Positions 9,239 to 19,451 of a stretch of 64,000 nucleotides of DNA are shown here, piece after piece. Below the pieces are notes generated by a model. That model saw nothing but the letters and a program-made list of their open reading frames with translations, made no database searches and had not been told where the DNA came from. The DNA is from G963663495 sp963663495 (GTDB taxonomy: Bacteria > Bacteroidota > Rhodothermia > Rhodothermales > Bin80), in contig OY760427.1 of assembly GCA_963663495.1 (NCBI GenBank), positions 496,001-560,000 on the forward strand, given 5' to 3'. How positions within the stretch are numbered: position 1 is the first letter of the stretch; the number at the start of each line of letters is the position of its first letter. The position numbers and the translations under genes were made by a program.

Positions 9239-9881
9239 TAATATGCAGATCCCTTTTGAAGTAACCCCGCGCCGGGATACCGGAGTAAACAACGCTAAGC
9301 TCGGTATTTGGCTATTCCTGGCCTCTGAGGTCATGCTTTTCGGGGGACTTTTTGCGGCCTACATATTCCTGCGCATCGGTGCGGAAGCTTGGCCGGGGCT
9401 CCACATTCCGTACACGGATGACCTTGCCATACGGGCGGATCAGATTCTCAACGTTCCCTTAGCCACACTGAATACGCTGATCCTTATCGCCTCCAGCGTT
9501 ACCATGGTGATGGCGTGGGCTTCGCTGAAAATGAACGACTTTCGCAAGTACCGTCTCCACATGGGCATCACGATTCTGCTGGCACTAGGATTCCTAGTCG
9601 TGAAAGCCTTCGAATACGGAGATAAGTTCGGGCATCACTTCTACCCTGAGACCAACAACTTTCTCGCCGTTTACTTCGTGTTGACGGGACTTCACGCGAT
9701 ACACGTTACCGGTGGGATCATTGTGAATGCATATTTCTGGGGGCCTGGCGCTAAAATGTGGACTGCCGGTAATGCCCGTGATAAAATGCACTTCACCAAC
9801 CGGATTGAGGTAGCAGGATTGTATTGGCACTTCGTGGATCTGGTTTGGATCTTCCTCTTTCCGACGATATACCTGCTTTAA
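9231..9881 (+). CDS. coxC: Cytochrome c oxidase subunit III
   Basis: 216-aa integral membrane protein with the subunit III pattern: KLGIWLFLASEVMLFGGLFAAYI at the N terminus, VKAFEYGDKFGHHFYPETN in the middle, and the C-terminal LYWHFVDLVWIFLFPTIYLL. The start overlaps the coxA stop by 8 bp; an in-frame ATG four codons on (9243) is equally possible. The tight overlap shows co-transcription. The subunit stabilises the A1-type CoxA. Confidence 0.95.
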   Translation: MPDNMQIPFEVTPRRDTGVNNAKLGIWLFLASEVMLFGGLFAAYIFLRIGAEAWPGLHIPYTDDLAIRADQILNVPLATLNTLILIASSVTMVMAWASLKMNDFRKYRLHMGITILLALGFLVVKAFEYGDKFGHHFYPETNNFLAVYFVLTGLHAIHVTGGIIVNAYFWGPGAKMWTAGNARDKMHFTNRIEVAGLYWHFVDLVWIFLFPTIYLL

Positions 9882-9883
9882 CC

Positions 9884-10201
9884 ATGGCAGAAAACATGAC
9901 AATGGAGGACATCCGGAAGCATGTGCGCGTGTACATGTATGTGTTCACTGCCTTGGGGGTATTGACGGTGGTGACCGTGGCTGCATCCTATCTGGATGTG
10001 TCTTTCTATCCGGCACTCGTCATTGCACTGGTCATTGCGTGCGTAAAGGCCTCCTTGGTAGCGGCTTATTTCATGCACCTGATCAACGAGAAACGGGTAG
10101 TGATGGGTGTACTGATTTCAACTCTGATTTTTCTGATCTGTATGTTCGCGCTAATGATTGCGTCGCATGCAGATCAGGAGCACATTGCCAGCCTGCTCTA
10201 A
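9884..10201 (+). CDS. Cytochrome c oxidase subunit IV (prokaryotic type)
   Basis: 105-aa protein with three predicted membrane helices (VFTALGVLTVVTVAA, ALVIALVIACVKASLVAAYFMHL, VLISTLIFLICMFALMIA). The motif KASLVAAYFMHL is characteristic of the COX IV family found in Bacteroidota oxidases. ATG 9884 lies two bases after the coxC stop; an upstream frame start inside coxC was rejected because it adds a polar, non-homologous segment. Confidence 0.9.
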   Translation: MAENMTMEDIRKHVRVYMYVFTALGVLTVVTVAASYLDVSFYPALVIALVIACVKASLVAAYFMHLINEKRVVMGVLISTLIFLICMFALMIASHADQEHIASLL

Positions 10202-10222
10202 CTCTATAGCCATGTCATAGCC

Positions 10223-10429
10223 ATGTCGCTCAAGGCATTCCATATCGTTTTCATAGTAGCGTCGGTGCTCTGTGCCTTATTCTATGGCACTTGGGCTGTT
10301 GTTGGCTTTCTTATGGAAAGAAGCGGATTTCTGTTGACGAGCGGGTTGGTGGCACTTCTGGCCGCAGTTGTCCTGATCGTGTACGGCAATGCTTTCCTGA
10401 AAAAATTTCGTGATATCGGTTACTTGTAA
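10223..10429 (+). CDS. Small membrane protein in oxidase operon, 68 aa
   Basis: Two hydrophobic helices (about residues 8-30 and 38-56) separated by a short charged loop, with a basic C terminus (KKFRDIGYL). No named family recognised, but small two-helix proteins are common between oxidase genes in Bacteroidota. It lies 21 bp after subunit IV and one base before the next gene, so it is part of the operon. Confidence 0.65.
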   Translation: MSLKAFHIVFIVASVLCALFYGTWAVVGFLMERSGFLLTSGLVALLAAVVLIVYGNAFLKKFRDIGYL

Positions 10430-10430
10430 G

Positions 10431-10721
10431 ATGCTCCGATACGGATTGGTCGTGATTGGGCTCACGTGGCTGTTTACTGCTGAGCTGGCGTGGGCATGTG
10501 AACAGTGTCTCGGCGTTGGTGGCGCTAACGGGCCAACTATTCGCGCGTTGGTTTTTTCAATGGCCAGCCTCTTGTTCATTATTGGCAGTGTGGGGACTGG
10601 CATCGGAGTGTTTTTCCTAAACCTGCGGCGGCGTAGCCGGATGCTGGAATCAAGCCAATGGACCGTTAGTGAGGACGGCAGTTTAACAGGCAGCGTAACC
10701 ACTCCTAAACGCGAAGGCTGA
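10431..10721 (+). CDS. Small membrane protein in oxidase operon, 96 aa
   Basis: The chosen ATG at 10431 directly follows the previous stop. The product has a signal-like N-terminal helix ending in AELAWA, then CEQCLGVGG, a CxxC pair facing the periplasm, then a membrane helix (ALVFSMASLLFIIGSVGTGIGVFFLNL) and a basic cytoplasmic tail. The CxxC next to a membrane helix could bind copper or heme, or carry a disulphide; this is inference. It ends two bases before coxB. Confidence 0.6.
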   Translation: MLRYGLVVIGLTWLFTAELAWACEQCLGVGGANGPTIRALVFSMASLLFIIGSVGTGIGVFFLNLRRRSRMLESSQWTVSEDGSLTGSVTTPKREG

Positions 10722-10723
10722 GG

Positions 10724-11659
10724 ATGTTTGACCTAAGCAAGTTAATGGGTATGCCCTTGGATGCATCGGGGCATGGGGCGCAAATAGACGCAATGATGAG
10801 CTGGGTCCACTGGCTTATGATCGCCTTGGTCGTTATTTGGGCTCCTTTCTTCGGGTATACGCTTTATCGTTTTAACGCAAAGCGGAATCCTAAGGCGGAT
10901 TACCACGGTTTTAAGAGCAAATTTTCGTCCTACATTGAGGGAGGTGTCATAATTGCAGAAGCCCTGCTATTGGTCGGTTTTGCTTTTCCTTTGTGGGCCA
11001 ACATCAAGAATGATTTCCCGGACGAGAGCGAGTCCCTGATAGTAAATGTGGTTTCTGAGCAGTTTGCGTGGAATGTTATCTATTCGGGTGCAGACGGTGA
11101 ATTTGGGCGCACGACGCCCACGAAGCCTATGCAGTTGGATGCCGATGATCCTCGTGGAGACGACGACATCATCGTCTCGGATGAACTACACCTGATCAAG
11201 GGTAAGCCGGTGATCGTGAATTTGTCATCCCGGGACGTAATTCACAGCTTTGGCTTACCCAATATGCGCGTTAAGCAGGATGCCATTCCCGGGTTAACTA
11301 TTCCAGTATGGTTTGTCCCTAAGATGTCCACGCGGGAGTTTAGGGAGGCGAAGGCGAAGGTAATTCCCATCAGCGCTAGCCAGGAACGTCGACGGCAGTA
11401 CCCGCCGTACCGATGGATTGCGCAGGAGGAGCATATGGCTGCAGACAGTACCATGCTGGTTGAGATGGATCAACGCCTTTCACCGCGCGTCCTGGATCGA
11501 TTGCATGAAGCAGGCATTACTGAAATCAAGGCGGCACCTGACATGGAGATTGCGTGTGCGCAGCTTTGTGGAGGCGGCCATTACAGTATGCGCGGGACGG
11601 TGATCGTTCACGAGACAGAGGCCGAGTTTCAGGAAGCCATTAGCCGGTACGATTTCTAG
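10724..11659 (+). CDS. coxB: Cytochrome c oxidase subunit II with an inserted segment in the CuA domain
   Basis: 311-aa subunit with two N-terminal membrane helices (about 25-48 and 72-95) and a periplasmic CuA domain. CuA ligands: H174 (DVIHSFGLP), then C278, C282, H286 and M289 in CAQLCGGGHYSM. Between the halves of the CuA fold, residues 200-272 form an insertion containing RLSPRVLDRLHEAGITEIKA, longer than in most CoxB. There is no cytochrome c domain, unlike the CoxB at 27226-28170, so a separate donor is needed. Last gene of the first oxidase operon. Confidence 0.94.
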   Translation: MFDLSKLMGMPLDASGHGAQIDAMMSWVHWLMIALVVIWAPFFGYTLYRFNAKRNPKADYHGFKSKFSSYIEGGVIIAEALLLVGFAFPLWANIKNDFPDESESLIVNVVSEQFAWNVIYSGADGEFGRTTPTKPMQLDADDPRGDDDIIVSDELHLIKGKPVIVNLSSRDVIHSFGLPNMRVKQDAIPGLTIPVWFVPKMSTREFREAKAKVIPISASQERRRQYPPYRWIAQEEHMAADSTMLVEMDQRLSPRVLDRLHEAGITEIKAAPDMEIACAQLCGGGHYSMRGTVIVHETEAEFQEAISRYDF

Positions 11660-12002
11660 CCTAACTGCTTTGCCGGGCATGTCTGGCTGTTAATACGTGT
11701 CGAAACTTGGGACTAGGTCTTTGTGAACGTACGCAGTTATCGGGGGTACCGCCTTACATTAGGGGCGGGTGCTGCTAAGCGAAACTGTGTAATACGATTC
11801 TGTGTGGTATCAAGCCTCAGATGATATAAGTGATGCATGTGAAGGGCCTACATTGTGCCGCGCCACACGGAGGGGAAAGCCCGACCCTCGGACACAATAA
11901 ATGCGCGTTGTCTCTCCGAATGGAGAGCAGCCGGTTTAACGTCATTCTGGGCTCAGCCTAACCAGGGGAGAGCCTCCTGTTGCGACGCTCGGCGCTTTAA
12001 AC
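11660..12002 (+). other. Non-coding spacer after coxB
   Basis: No convincing gene. It holds short palindromic stretches, for example GAGGGG...CCCTC at 11869-11898 and CTCTCC...GGAGAG at 11913-11928, which may be terminator or RNA structure. It ends in the 8-bp target duplication (11995-12002) of the next TnpB element. Confidence 0.5.
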
Positions 12003-12940
12003 GGGAGTTATATGACTGAGTGCCACGCGTTTTCGCAGGAATTACTTTTTGTGCTTTGGTGGTGCAGACAGGATGGCTTTCGCCAGTTTTTCATAATCGG
12101 TTCCCGCTTTTCACGAAAAGACTGCAATTATTTCAAATAACTCAACACGTGGGTATTCATGCTATATAATTGCCATATATTAGGGAGTTATATACCACCG
12201 TGCCATGCCCGAAACGGTTAGTGCATACCGCAATATCACAAGGCTGTTGCCCGGAAGTCGGAGTAACGCCAAGCAACTTGCTGGATTAGCGGGTGCGTGT
12301 AGGTTTGTGTGGAATGCCATCCTCGCAGAGCAGAGCGAGGCGTACAGGAAAGCGAAAGAGGCTGGAGAGAAGCCGCCCTCGGTACGCTTCTTCTCGCTGG
12401 GGAAGCGGTTCACGGCGCTGCGCCGCACGGTCGAGTGGCTACCTGAATACTCCTTTGGTGTCGTTAGATACACATTGCAATATCAAGCGGATGCATGGAA
12501 GGCATTCTTCAAGGAGGGTAAGAGAAGACCGAGATTCCATTCCAGACGTGGTAGTACGCCTTCGTTCACGATCCCGGATAACGTAAGGGTTCGGGATGGC
12601 AAGCTGTATATCCCGAAAGTGGGATACATGGCGCTCCGCAGGCGGGGAGGCAACCCGTACCCTGATGGTATACCCGTCAAAGCCACGGTAAAGAAGAACG
12701 CCGGCAAAGGGTATGCTGTCATCTGCTACAAGATGGAGGCACCTGTAATAACGGAGCAAATTCACGTGTATGTCCTGTGGACATGCGGATCATGCAGACC
12801 TGAATGCGGCTGCAAACATACTGGCCTCCGGGATTGGGGCTTTTGCACGGCGAGGGGTTCGGGTTACCGACCCCTATGACCCGTGAAATTGATACTAGTG
12901 CCTCACTGTGTACAGTTGGTCACTCACGTATATAATTCCC
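12003..12940 (+). mobile_element. TnpB element, copy 2 (internally deleted, 938 bp)
   Basis: Has the same ends as the full copies: GGGAGTTATAT at 12003 and ATATAATTCCC ending at 12940. Flanked by a perfect 8-bp duplication CTTTAAAC at 11995-12002 and 12941-12948. About 520 bp are missing from the middle (junction near 12751), removing most of the RuvC domain but keeping the left 200 bp and the right 190 bp. Confidence 0.85.
12205..12935 (+). pseudogene. tnpB: TnpB, internally deleted
   Basis: The N-terminal half matches the full-length copies, with one Tyr codon missing at residue 13. After GKGYAVICYKMEAPVI the sequence jumps into the zinc-ribbon region out of frame, so the D193 and E279 region is lost. 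A further small deletion lies near 12860. It cannot be a nuclease, but the 3' segment that should carry the reRNA scaffold is kept almost unchanged. Confidence 0.85.
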
Positions 12941-13048
12941 CTTTAAACAACTAGCCCAGTCCGCATTGGATGGTTGGACTATATGACAACCTCTTTTAAC
13001 CGGAGAAAAGGTAATTCACGCTTTACTTAACCGTATAAACACCTAGTA

Positions 13049-13661
13049 CTACCCACCGCCGTGCAAGGTCTCCAATGCGTAGGTAATGTCGCCTTGTATG
13101 AGCTTGTCGTAGGCGTTGTTAACGGGGAGAGCGGCCGCCTCGTTTAGCATATCATGGGACCGGTCGTGACCGTGTTGGCGATCTAGCGCAGGGAGGCGCA
13201 ACCCGTACTCAAAGAGTACTACTTTGGTGGCGGGAGCGAGCGCTAAGGCCTGTTTATAATGGTGCAATGCCAATTCCCTTTTTCCTCCATACATCATCCG
13301 TGCAATGCGGCCAGCGCTGGCGATGTCCGCGTGCCACCCCGCCAAGTGCAATATGAATGTGGTAATAGTCGGGCTGAAGTCTGAGTGCAGTCTTCAGTAG
13401 ATTCCGGATTTCGCCGGCAAGGCCTTGGCGAAGTGCTGTCAGAGTCCCTACCGTTTGAGCGTAGCGGCCGACAACATGGGCGGACTGTAAGTAGGCTTCG
13501 GCATTCGCCGAATCAGCGGCTACGGCTCTTTCAGCGAGTTCCATAGCCCGATGAAGGACCGGGTCCCTGTCGGATTCGGGCAGCTTATAGTGAGCGTACA
13601 GGGCAAGCGCCTGGGCCGCGAGTGCATAGCCCGCGGAAGGTATCCGTCCGGTGAAGTACAT
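13049..13661 (-). pseudogene. TPR-repeat protein, frameshifted relic
   Basis: The two overlapping frames join near 13345 into a tetratricopeptide-type protein: AYALAAQALALYAHY..., AMELAERAVAADSANAEAYLQSAHVVGRYA, LLKTALRLQPDYYHIHIALGG, then RELALHHYKQALALAPATKVVLFEYGLRL. The alternating A/L/Y pattern with 34-residue spacing is typical of TPR. The N terminus seems to lack a proper start. Confidence 0.65.
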
Positions 13662-13826
13662 TATAACCGAGGGTATTTACTCTCTCAATTAGAGTAAGTT
13701 AGAGCGCGGTTCGAAGGTTTATGGGCTAGCGTCGGTTGGGTGTGCAGGAGTCAAGTACCTAACAGCGTATTCGCAGACCCGTACACGGATCTATCGGATG
13801 ACCCGGGCGCGCCTGTTTAGGGGCTC

Positions 13827-15438
13827 CTATGCCGCTTTCTTGACGGTAGCTTGCTGCAAGTCCCGACTAGCTTTCCAATGATGGGGCAAGAGTTCAGCCA
13901 TGCGGTCGGCAGGATGTGTCGGAAGACGGCGTAGTACGTCGGTAAGCCATTCAATCGGGTTTGTCGATTGCAACTTGCATGTGGCAAAAAGAGCGTACAG
14001 TACTGCGGACCGCTGCGCTGCCGCATGCGATCCCGCAAACAGATGGTTTTTTCGACCAAGCGCAATCGCCCGCATCTGGTTCTCGACCAGATTGTTCTCG
14101 ATCTCAACCTTGCCGTCTTCCAGATAACAAGCCAGCTTCTCCCACCTGTTGAGCATGTACCCCACGGCTTCATCCCATCCCGCACTCGGCCGGTGCTCAC
14201 GACTCTCCTCAAGCCATGGCTTCAACTTCTCCAGTACCGGTCGTACCTCCACACGCCGAGCCGGACCAGCTCCCTCCTTACGCAACCCACGCTCTATCGC
14301 ATACAACTGCCGGATTTCCTCCATTACATGGCGCACCTTCTTGGGCTCCTTTTTCCTGCAGTCATAAAACTTGCGACGCGCATGCGCCATACATCCAAAC
14401 AGCGTTATCCCGCCCCGCGTACCAAACGCATCGTACACCACATACCCGTCGGTTTGCATCGCCCCTCTATATCCGCGCAAGAATTTCCACGGTCCAGCGC
14501 GCGCACGGCTCGGGCTGTAATCCATCATCACCACCTTCGCCCGCGGTGCCAGGTATACCCAAAGATAGCCGCGATGCGTCTTCCCTTTCTTCTTCGGCTT
14601 TTGCACCGGGAACGTTGTCTCATCCAACTGCAGATATCCCGCTACGAAGCACCTCCTTACGCAACGCATCTCCTAACGGACCCAGATACGTCGCTACCTT
14701 CGCAATCCAATCCCCCATTGTAGCAGCCGATAGCTTCACGCCATGGCGCTGAAACTTCTTCCGCAGCCGGTATAGCGGCATATGATCCACATATTTGGCT
14801 ACCGCCAAATACGCCAACAACCCCGGACCCGCCTTCCCCTTCGGTATGACACGCTTCGGCAACGGCGCTATGACCACCCCCTTGCGAGGCTCCTTGCAGA
14901 CAACGTACTTCGGCCGCACAATCCGTACTACCCTCGTGAAGCCCGGCACATATTCCAGGTACTCCGTTCCTTCCTCGCCGATGTACTTCATACCCGCGGT
15001 GCTGCCCTCCGGCTCAAGGCGGATCACCTCTCTGGGCAGATGGTCCGGAATCGGCCCGCGCACCGGCTTGTTCTTCCCACGCCGCTTGCGCTTTACTAGG
15101 ACGTACTCCTCCTCCTCCTCGGGCTCAACAGCTACTGGTTCCTCTCCAAACAACCGGCCTTGCTGCGCATTGTCCGCCGGCGTGTAACGCTCACTCTTTT
15201 TGCCTCAGAGTAGGCCATACGCTTGTTCCAACCTGTCTTCCAGATGGCTAATCTTCGCAGCCAGATCGGCAATTGTCGCAGCCAGATCCGCGTTGTTCTT
15301 GGATAGACGATCGGCTTTTTTCTCCAAGCGACGGACCTGTTTTCGCAGATCCTTGTTCTCAGCCTCTTGGTTTCTTAGCCTCTGAAAAAGGGCTTCACCG
15401 GCAGGAGAGGAGGGGGAGAAAGATGCCTTGGGCCGCAT
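13827..15438 (-). pseudogene. tnpC: IS66-family transposase (TnpC), decayed
   Basis: Three segments rebuild one IS66 TnpC: an N-terminal coiled-coil (15205-15438, QEAENKDLRKQVRRLEKKADRLSKNN is its core), a linker/zinc-binding part (14620-15153) and the DDE core (13827-14669; LQLDETTFPV, MQTDGYVVYDA, CMAHARRKF, and ENNLVENQMRAIALGRKNHLF with the final Glu). A TGA interrupts the frame near 15205, just before GKKSERYTPADN; a frameshift near 14650 separates the last two. No TnpA or TnpB partner genes and no clear ends are seen. Confidence 0.88.
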
Positions 15439-16660
15439 AATTTATGTACATGAGCGCCCTCCACAGTGTTCCGATTCTTCTACCCCAAAACCCATGTTTT
15501 TTGTCCCCAAAGGCGCTGATTGCTGACTGCATTCAGGCGCCTGAACGATAAGTTGCACACCACTCCGAAATTCCCATATCGGCACACCAAACCCGGCGTA
15601 TAATCACCTTGCACTAAGCTCTACAAGCGGACTACGCAGACCAATGCTAAGCCCGCTTTACCATGTACTTTACCGTACGGATACCCCAAAAGGGCTGTTC
15701 TCAGACGTTCACCGGACTGAATAGCACCCAAAACCGCCGAAAACGCGCCAACGAGGCCGTAAATCACGCGTACCGTGATCAGTCCTGCCAATAAGACTGC
15801 CTACTGCCGGAACAGGAGTTTGATCGTGGTACGATGCGTGCGGTATTGGATGATAGGATTGGCGCGTTTAGGTCGTTACACCCGCGTGGAAGGTTAGCAT
15901 ACCTGCAGATGGTGTGCTTGAATCCGCTACCGCGGTGTCAGCGCGTGCAAAAAAGGCTCATATAGGCTGTTCAGTAAGGAGAAACGCGCCTGAATCTGCC
16001 TGCAACACGGCAACGACACCGTAAATCACGCGGCAGATACTTGCGGGCTTGATAACCGCTGCGAAAGTTCATAATTCTTTGATCAGAACTACAATCAGGG
16101 GTGTCAGGATGAGCGCAGAATCTGTACATTGTAGCCGCTCCAGCCGGCACCGACCGGATTTTCAGCCAACAAGGAATGGCACGCCGCCATTAAGCTATTA
16201 GCGATAGACGGGCGGCAACCTCCATTGGCACAAAAAGAACTGGCAGTCTGGTTATTGTGCAAACCATGCGCAGTCAAGAATATGTATCAATATTACGACA
16301 GCAAGGTCTTTGCAGGCCGTCCATACCATGCCTATGAATGCCCTAGTAGGGACACCCCCAACGTATACCACAGGTTATTCCGCGTATCGCGAGCGCCGCA
16401 AGCTCTTCGTTCGCTGCGCAGCTCCCATGTTCACCATAGCTGAACATGGCGCTGGTCAGCTTCTCTAACAGCAAAACAATGTGGTGGCGTTGATCTGTGG
16501 CACGGAATGGAGCTGCCATGAACCTGCGGCATATCGGCTACAATCGGATTCCCGTTGATCTGTATCAGAACTCAATCCGTATCTATTGATGATGCAGAGA
16601 ATAGGTGGCACTCAGTACAATGTTGCTCCTGCAGCATGTGGCTGTGCGGCGCGGCATTCC
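15439..16660 (+). other. 1.2-kb stretch without a recognisable gene
   Basis: No frame on either strand gives a convincing protein. An imperfect direct repeat of about 80 bp is spaced by about 260 bp (roughly 15685-15772 and 15945-16034), sharing GGCTGTTC, AAACGCGCC and CCGTAAATCACGCG. It probably represents decayed mobile or genic DNA between the IS66 relic and the P450 gene. Confidence 0.45.
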
Positions 16661-18676
16661 TCAGGCCCGAATCTCGTGCACCTGTTCGACTACGCGGAAT
16701 CGCAGCTTCTTGCTCGGCTTCAATGATGGGAGCGGGTTGATCCGGAACTTGAAATTAGACGGGGCTATCTCAATGGTGAAATGGTGCGCAACCATCAGTA
16801 GATTAATCATTAGCTGCAACTCCATCCACCGGTAGCCGAGACACCTGTGCGTGCCCACCCCGTACGGTGCATATCCGGGACTACGGTGTTCATTGCGTGG
16901 CGGTAGGTAGCGGTCAATATCGAACGTGTGCGGGTCGGGGAATACGTCCTCCATGTAGTGTGGGGCCGTCTGTGCAATGTGGATCCGCGCACCCATAGGC
17001 AACTCGTAGCCCTCTACTAGGCATGTGTTCATTACATTTCGCACGGAGACCGGGACAATCGGGTACATTCGCAGGCACTCTGTCACGAAGCGGTAGGTGG
17101 TGTCAACCGCGGATGAAGTGAAGGCCCCGCCATCGGGATCGCCATTGTTGAACAGGGTATCGGCTTCGTTCCGGATGCGCGTATAGAGCTCGGGTTTCGA
17201 CGCCATCGTGTACAGCGTGAAGCTGAGTGCGTCACCAAGGTACAGGCTGGCAATCAGCGCCGCGGAAAGAGCGAAACGCAGATTCGTCTCTGGCAACAGC
17301 TGTGGGTCACTGGCATTCAGGCTGAGCACATCATCTGCGAAATTCCGCGGGCAACCTGCGCGCTGCGCCGGCGTGTGGATGCTCTGAATACGGTTGACAA
17401 GCGTGTCAATTGCCTTCGCTCGGCGTTTCATTGCCGGAGTTCGTAGCATGAACTTAGGAAGGACCCGCAACATGTAGACTATGAGTGCACGTTCCTTGTA
17501 TGCCATCAGGTCGTCATAGAGATCCTGCGAATCAACGGCGATGGATAGGGGTGAGATCTGCCCGTTGATCATTCGCCGGCACAAGGAAATCGCGGCATAG
17601 GATTCCCCCACCTTCCAGTCCGCCATGAAGTTGCGGGCGTGTCCATAAACCAGGTCCACCTGATTTTGCAGCCTCTTGCGTGAATACGCCGGTGCCATCG
17701 CCTTCCGGAGTCGGAAATGATCAGCCCCATCCAAGGCGGGCAGAACTCCAGTTGCCCCATAAACCTTTTCGAAATCAGCAAAGTAGTCCCTAGCTCTCAG
17801 GTACATGCGCCCGTGCCTGTTCGCCCAGTGATTGATCTGTGGACCCGCCAGGAAGAGCAGGGGGGGCGAAAATGGCGGTCGAATCTGGTACACCGGGCCA
17901 TACCTCGTTGCTAGCTCGGCAAAGAGCGCCGGGAGGTTGCCGTTCCGCAGCTGCTGATTCCTCAGCAGCTGACGCAGGTTAACCACCGGAATCCGTTTGG
18001 TCAGCCGGGAACGCTTAAGCAACGGAACGGTGGCGTTGTGCATTACTGCTTCGGCCAATGAGCGGCCGATAAGGTCCATCTTGCAGATAATCCTAATCCG
18101 CTCCTCTGCATCATCATCAAGCTGAAACATGAATCTAAACACATCGCATGTATTGATGAGGCAGACGATGATGACATCCCTCGGATCGGGGATCGCGTTG
18201 GTGAAGATGATCTTAGCGATACGTGTCTTGATGAATTGCCCGGCGCTATCTGCTATGGAGTCGACATTCTGGTACGAATGCCGGACGGCGGAGATGGGTG
18301 CGAGGGTCCAGAACTCGCCGTTATGGTGTTCCAGAATATGCAGGTCCACCAAACGGTCCAAGGAGAGTTCAATGATCGACTCCGCACGATGGGCGAGCCG
18401 TTCGATCCAGTACTGGGCGTTACGTTGCTTCGGTTCGTCCGCGATTTCCTCCAGAGTGGGGTCCAAGGCGGGGTCGCCTGTCTGTGTGTTACAGATCAGA
18501 AACAATGAGTCCAAGTCTGTATCTATGCGGGACAGCAGTGAGAGCTCGGCAAGTACTGCGCCGGCGACCGCACAGTTTAATTGCCAGCCGGGTACCTGAT
18601 GAAAGTAACCGTTATCCTCATTGAGGAGCATCAGGATGAGCTCTTCGGGTAGTGTCAGCGTTGGGGTCGCGCTCAT
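16661..18676 (-). CDS. GPP34 (GOLPH3-like) domain fused to cytochrome P450
   Basis: From ATG 18676 (MSATPTLTLPEEL) the product is 671 aa; longer reading upstream adds non-homologous residues. Residues 7-220 match the GPP34/GOLPH3 family (LTLPEELILMLLNEDNGYF, then LAELSLLSRIDTD, and a C-terminal helical part). From about 235 a P450 follows: ECLR (ExxR), PDPHTFDIDRYLPPRN, and the heme loop YGVGTHRCLG with the Cys thiolate. The I helix reads ALIASLYLGDALSFTLY and lacks the usual acid-Thr pair that delivers protons to oxygen, so chemistry may be atypical. GPP34 in eukaryotes binds PI4P on Golgi membranes; here it may tether the enzyme to membrane or lipid substrate (inference). No redox partner nearby. 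Confidence 0.88.
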   Translation of the reverse strand: MSATPTLTLPEELILMLLNEDNGYFHQVPGWQLNCAVAGAVLAELSLLSRIDTDLDSLFLICNTQTGDPALDPTLEEIADEPKQRNAQYWIERLAHRAESIIELSLDRLVDLHILEHHNGEFWTLAPISAVRHSYQNVDSIADSAGQFIKTRIAKIIFTNAIPDPRDVIIVCLINTCDVFRFMFQLDDDAEERIRIICKMDLIGRSLAEAVMHNATVPLLKRSRLTKRIPVVNLRQLLRNQQLRNGNLPALFAELATRYGPVYQIRPPFSPPLLFLAGPQINHWANRHGRMYLRARDYFADFEKVYGATGVLPALDGADHFRLRKAMAPAYSRKRLQNQVDLVYGHARNFMADWKVGESYAAISLCRRMINGQISPLSIAVDSQDLYDDLMAYKERALIVYMLRVLPKFMLRTPAMKRRAKAIDTLVNRIQSIHTPAQRAGCPRNFADDVLSLNASDPQLLPETNLRFALSAALIASLYLGDALSFTLYTMASKPELYTRIRNEADTLFNNGDPDGGAFTSSAVDTTYRFVTECLRMYPIVPVSVRNVMNTCLVEGYELPMGARIHIAQTAPHYMEDVFPDPHTFDIDRYLPPRNEHRSPGYAPYGVGTHRCLGYRWMELQLMINLLMVAHHFTIEIAPSNFKFRINPLPSLKPSKKLRFRVVEQVHEIRA

Positions 18677-18904
18677 GTTTAGTATTTCGCCAGTAGATTC
18701 AACTGCAGTGGCGTTTAGCCCTTTCGCGTTCGGATTGGTTTGGCGAACTGAGTGTGGAGCCGATAGTTGCTCAGCAGGGGTACACACGTACATCGGGATA
18801 GCGTGCTTTGATCGTGCGGAGCCGCACTTGAAAGGGGTAAGCTGAACGCGTTTTTTAAATTGGAGCAATGCATGGGCGTATAAAGAGCATCCGTATTGCC
18901 GTTC

Positions 18905-19291
18905 TTATCTAAGTGATGACAGCGTTTGGAAGGCTCCAGAATTAGCGCCTGGCACGCCTGTTTTCACCAAACGGTTTATGGCTAAATCCCTGATAGTAAT
19001 CGCCTTGGACGCAATGCGTTCAATCCAATGTTGGGTTGAGTCCACTTCGTCAACCCCTGTCGGCGCTGGACCGGCGACAGGTAGTGATTGGAGATCGGAA
19101 TCAATTCGATCCTCCGTCGCCAAGTCAATAAGGACGGCTACTACCAGCGGACATCCCATCCGCCATTCTGGAACCGGAATGAAGTACCCTGTCTCTTCAC
19201 TCTGCAGCAACAACAGTAATTCCTTTGCAATACGTACAGATTCTCTACAACTTGCAGTTCTTCGTGAAATAGCGCCCCCCAGATATCGCAA
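18905..19291 (-). pseudogene. GPP34-domain relic upstream of the GPP34-P450 gene
   Basis: Resembles the first 125 residues of the neighbouring fusion: AKELLLLLQSEETGYFIPVPEWRM, LIDLATEDRIDSDLQSL, HWIERIASKAITIRDLAINRLV. It stops where the next gene's GPP34 continues. No sensible start is visible and the N terminus appears shifted into another frame near 19290. Probably a truncated tandem duplicate. Confidence 0.6.
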
Positions 19292-19451
19292 TCCTTAAAT
19301 TGGCACAGGCCTCCAAGTGCGGGTGTATCCACTGTCATTCTAAACAGGTGCAAGTCAATCCTTGGTCACATAGCCTACGCGCGAGAATGCATAATTGCGA
19401 GCAATTATGCATTCTCCTATTTCCGCTTGGACCCTAATAGTCGCAAATAAA

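Noticed and set aside
13827..15438. IS66 as the transposase that moves the TnpB elements (it also makes 8-bp duplications)
   Set aside because: The relic is inactivated and no GGGAGTTATAT-like ends are seen beside it; another IS in the genome is needed.
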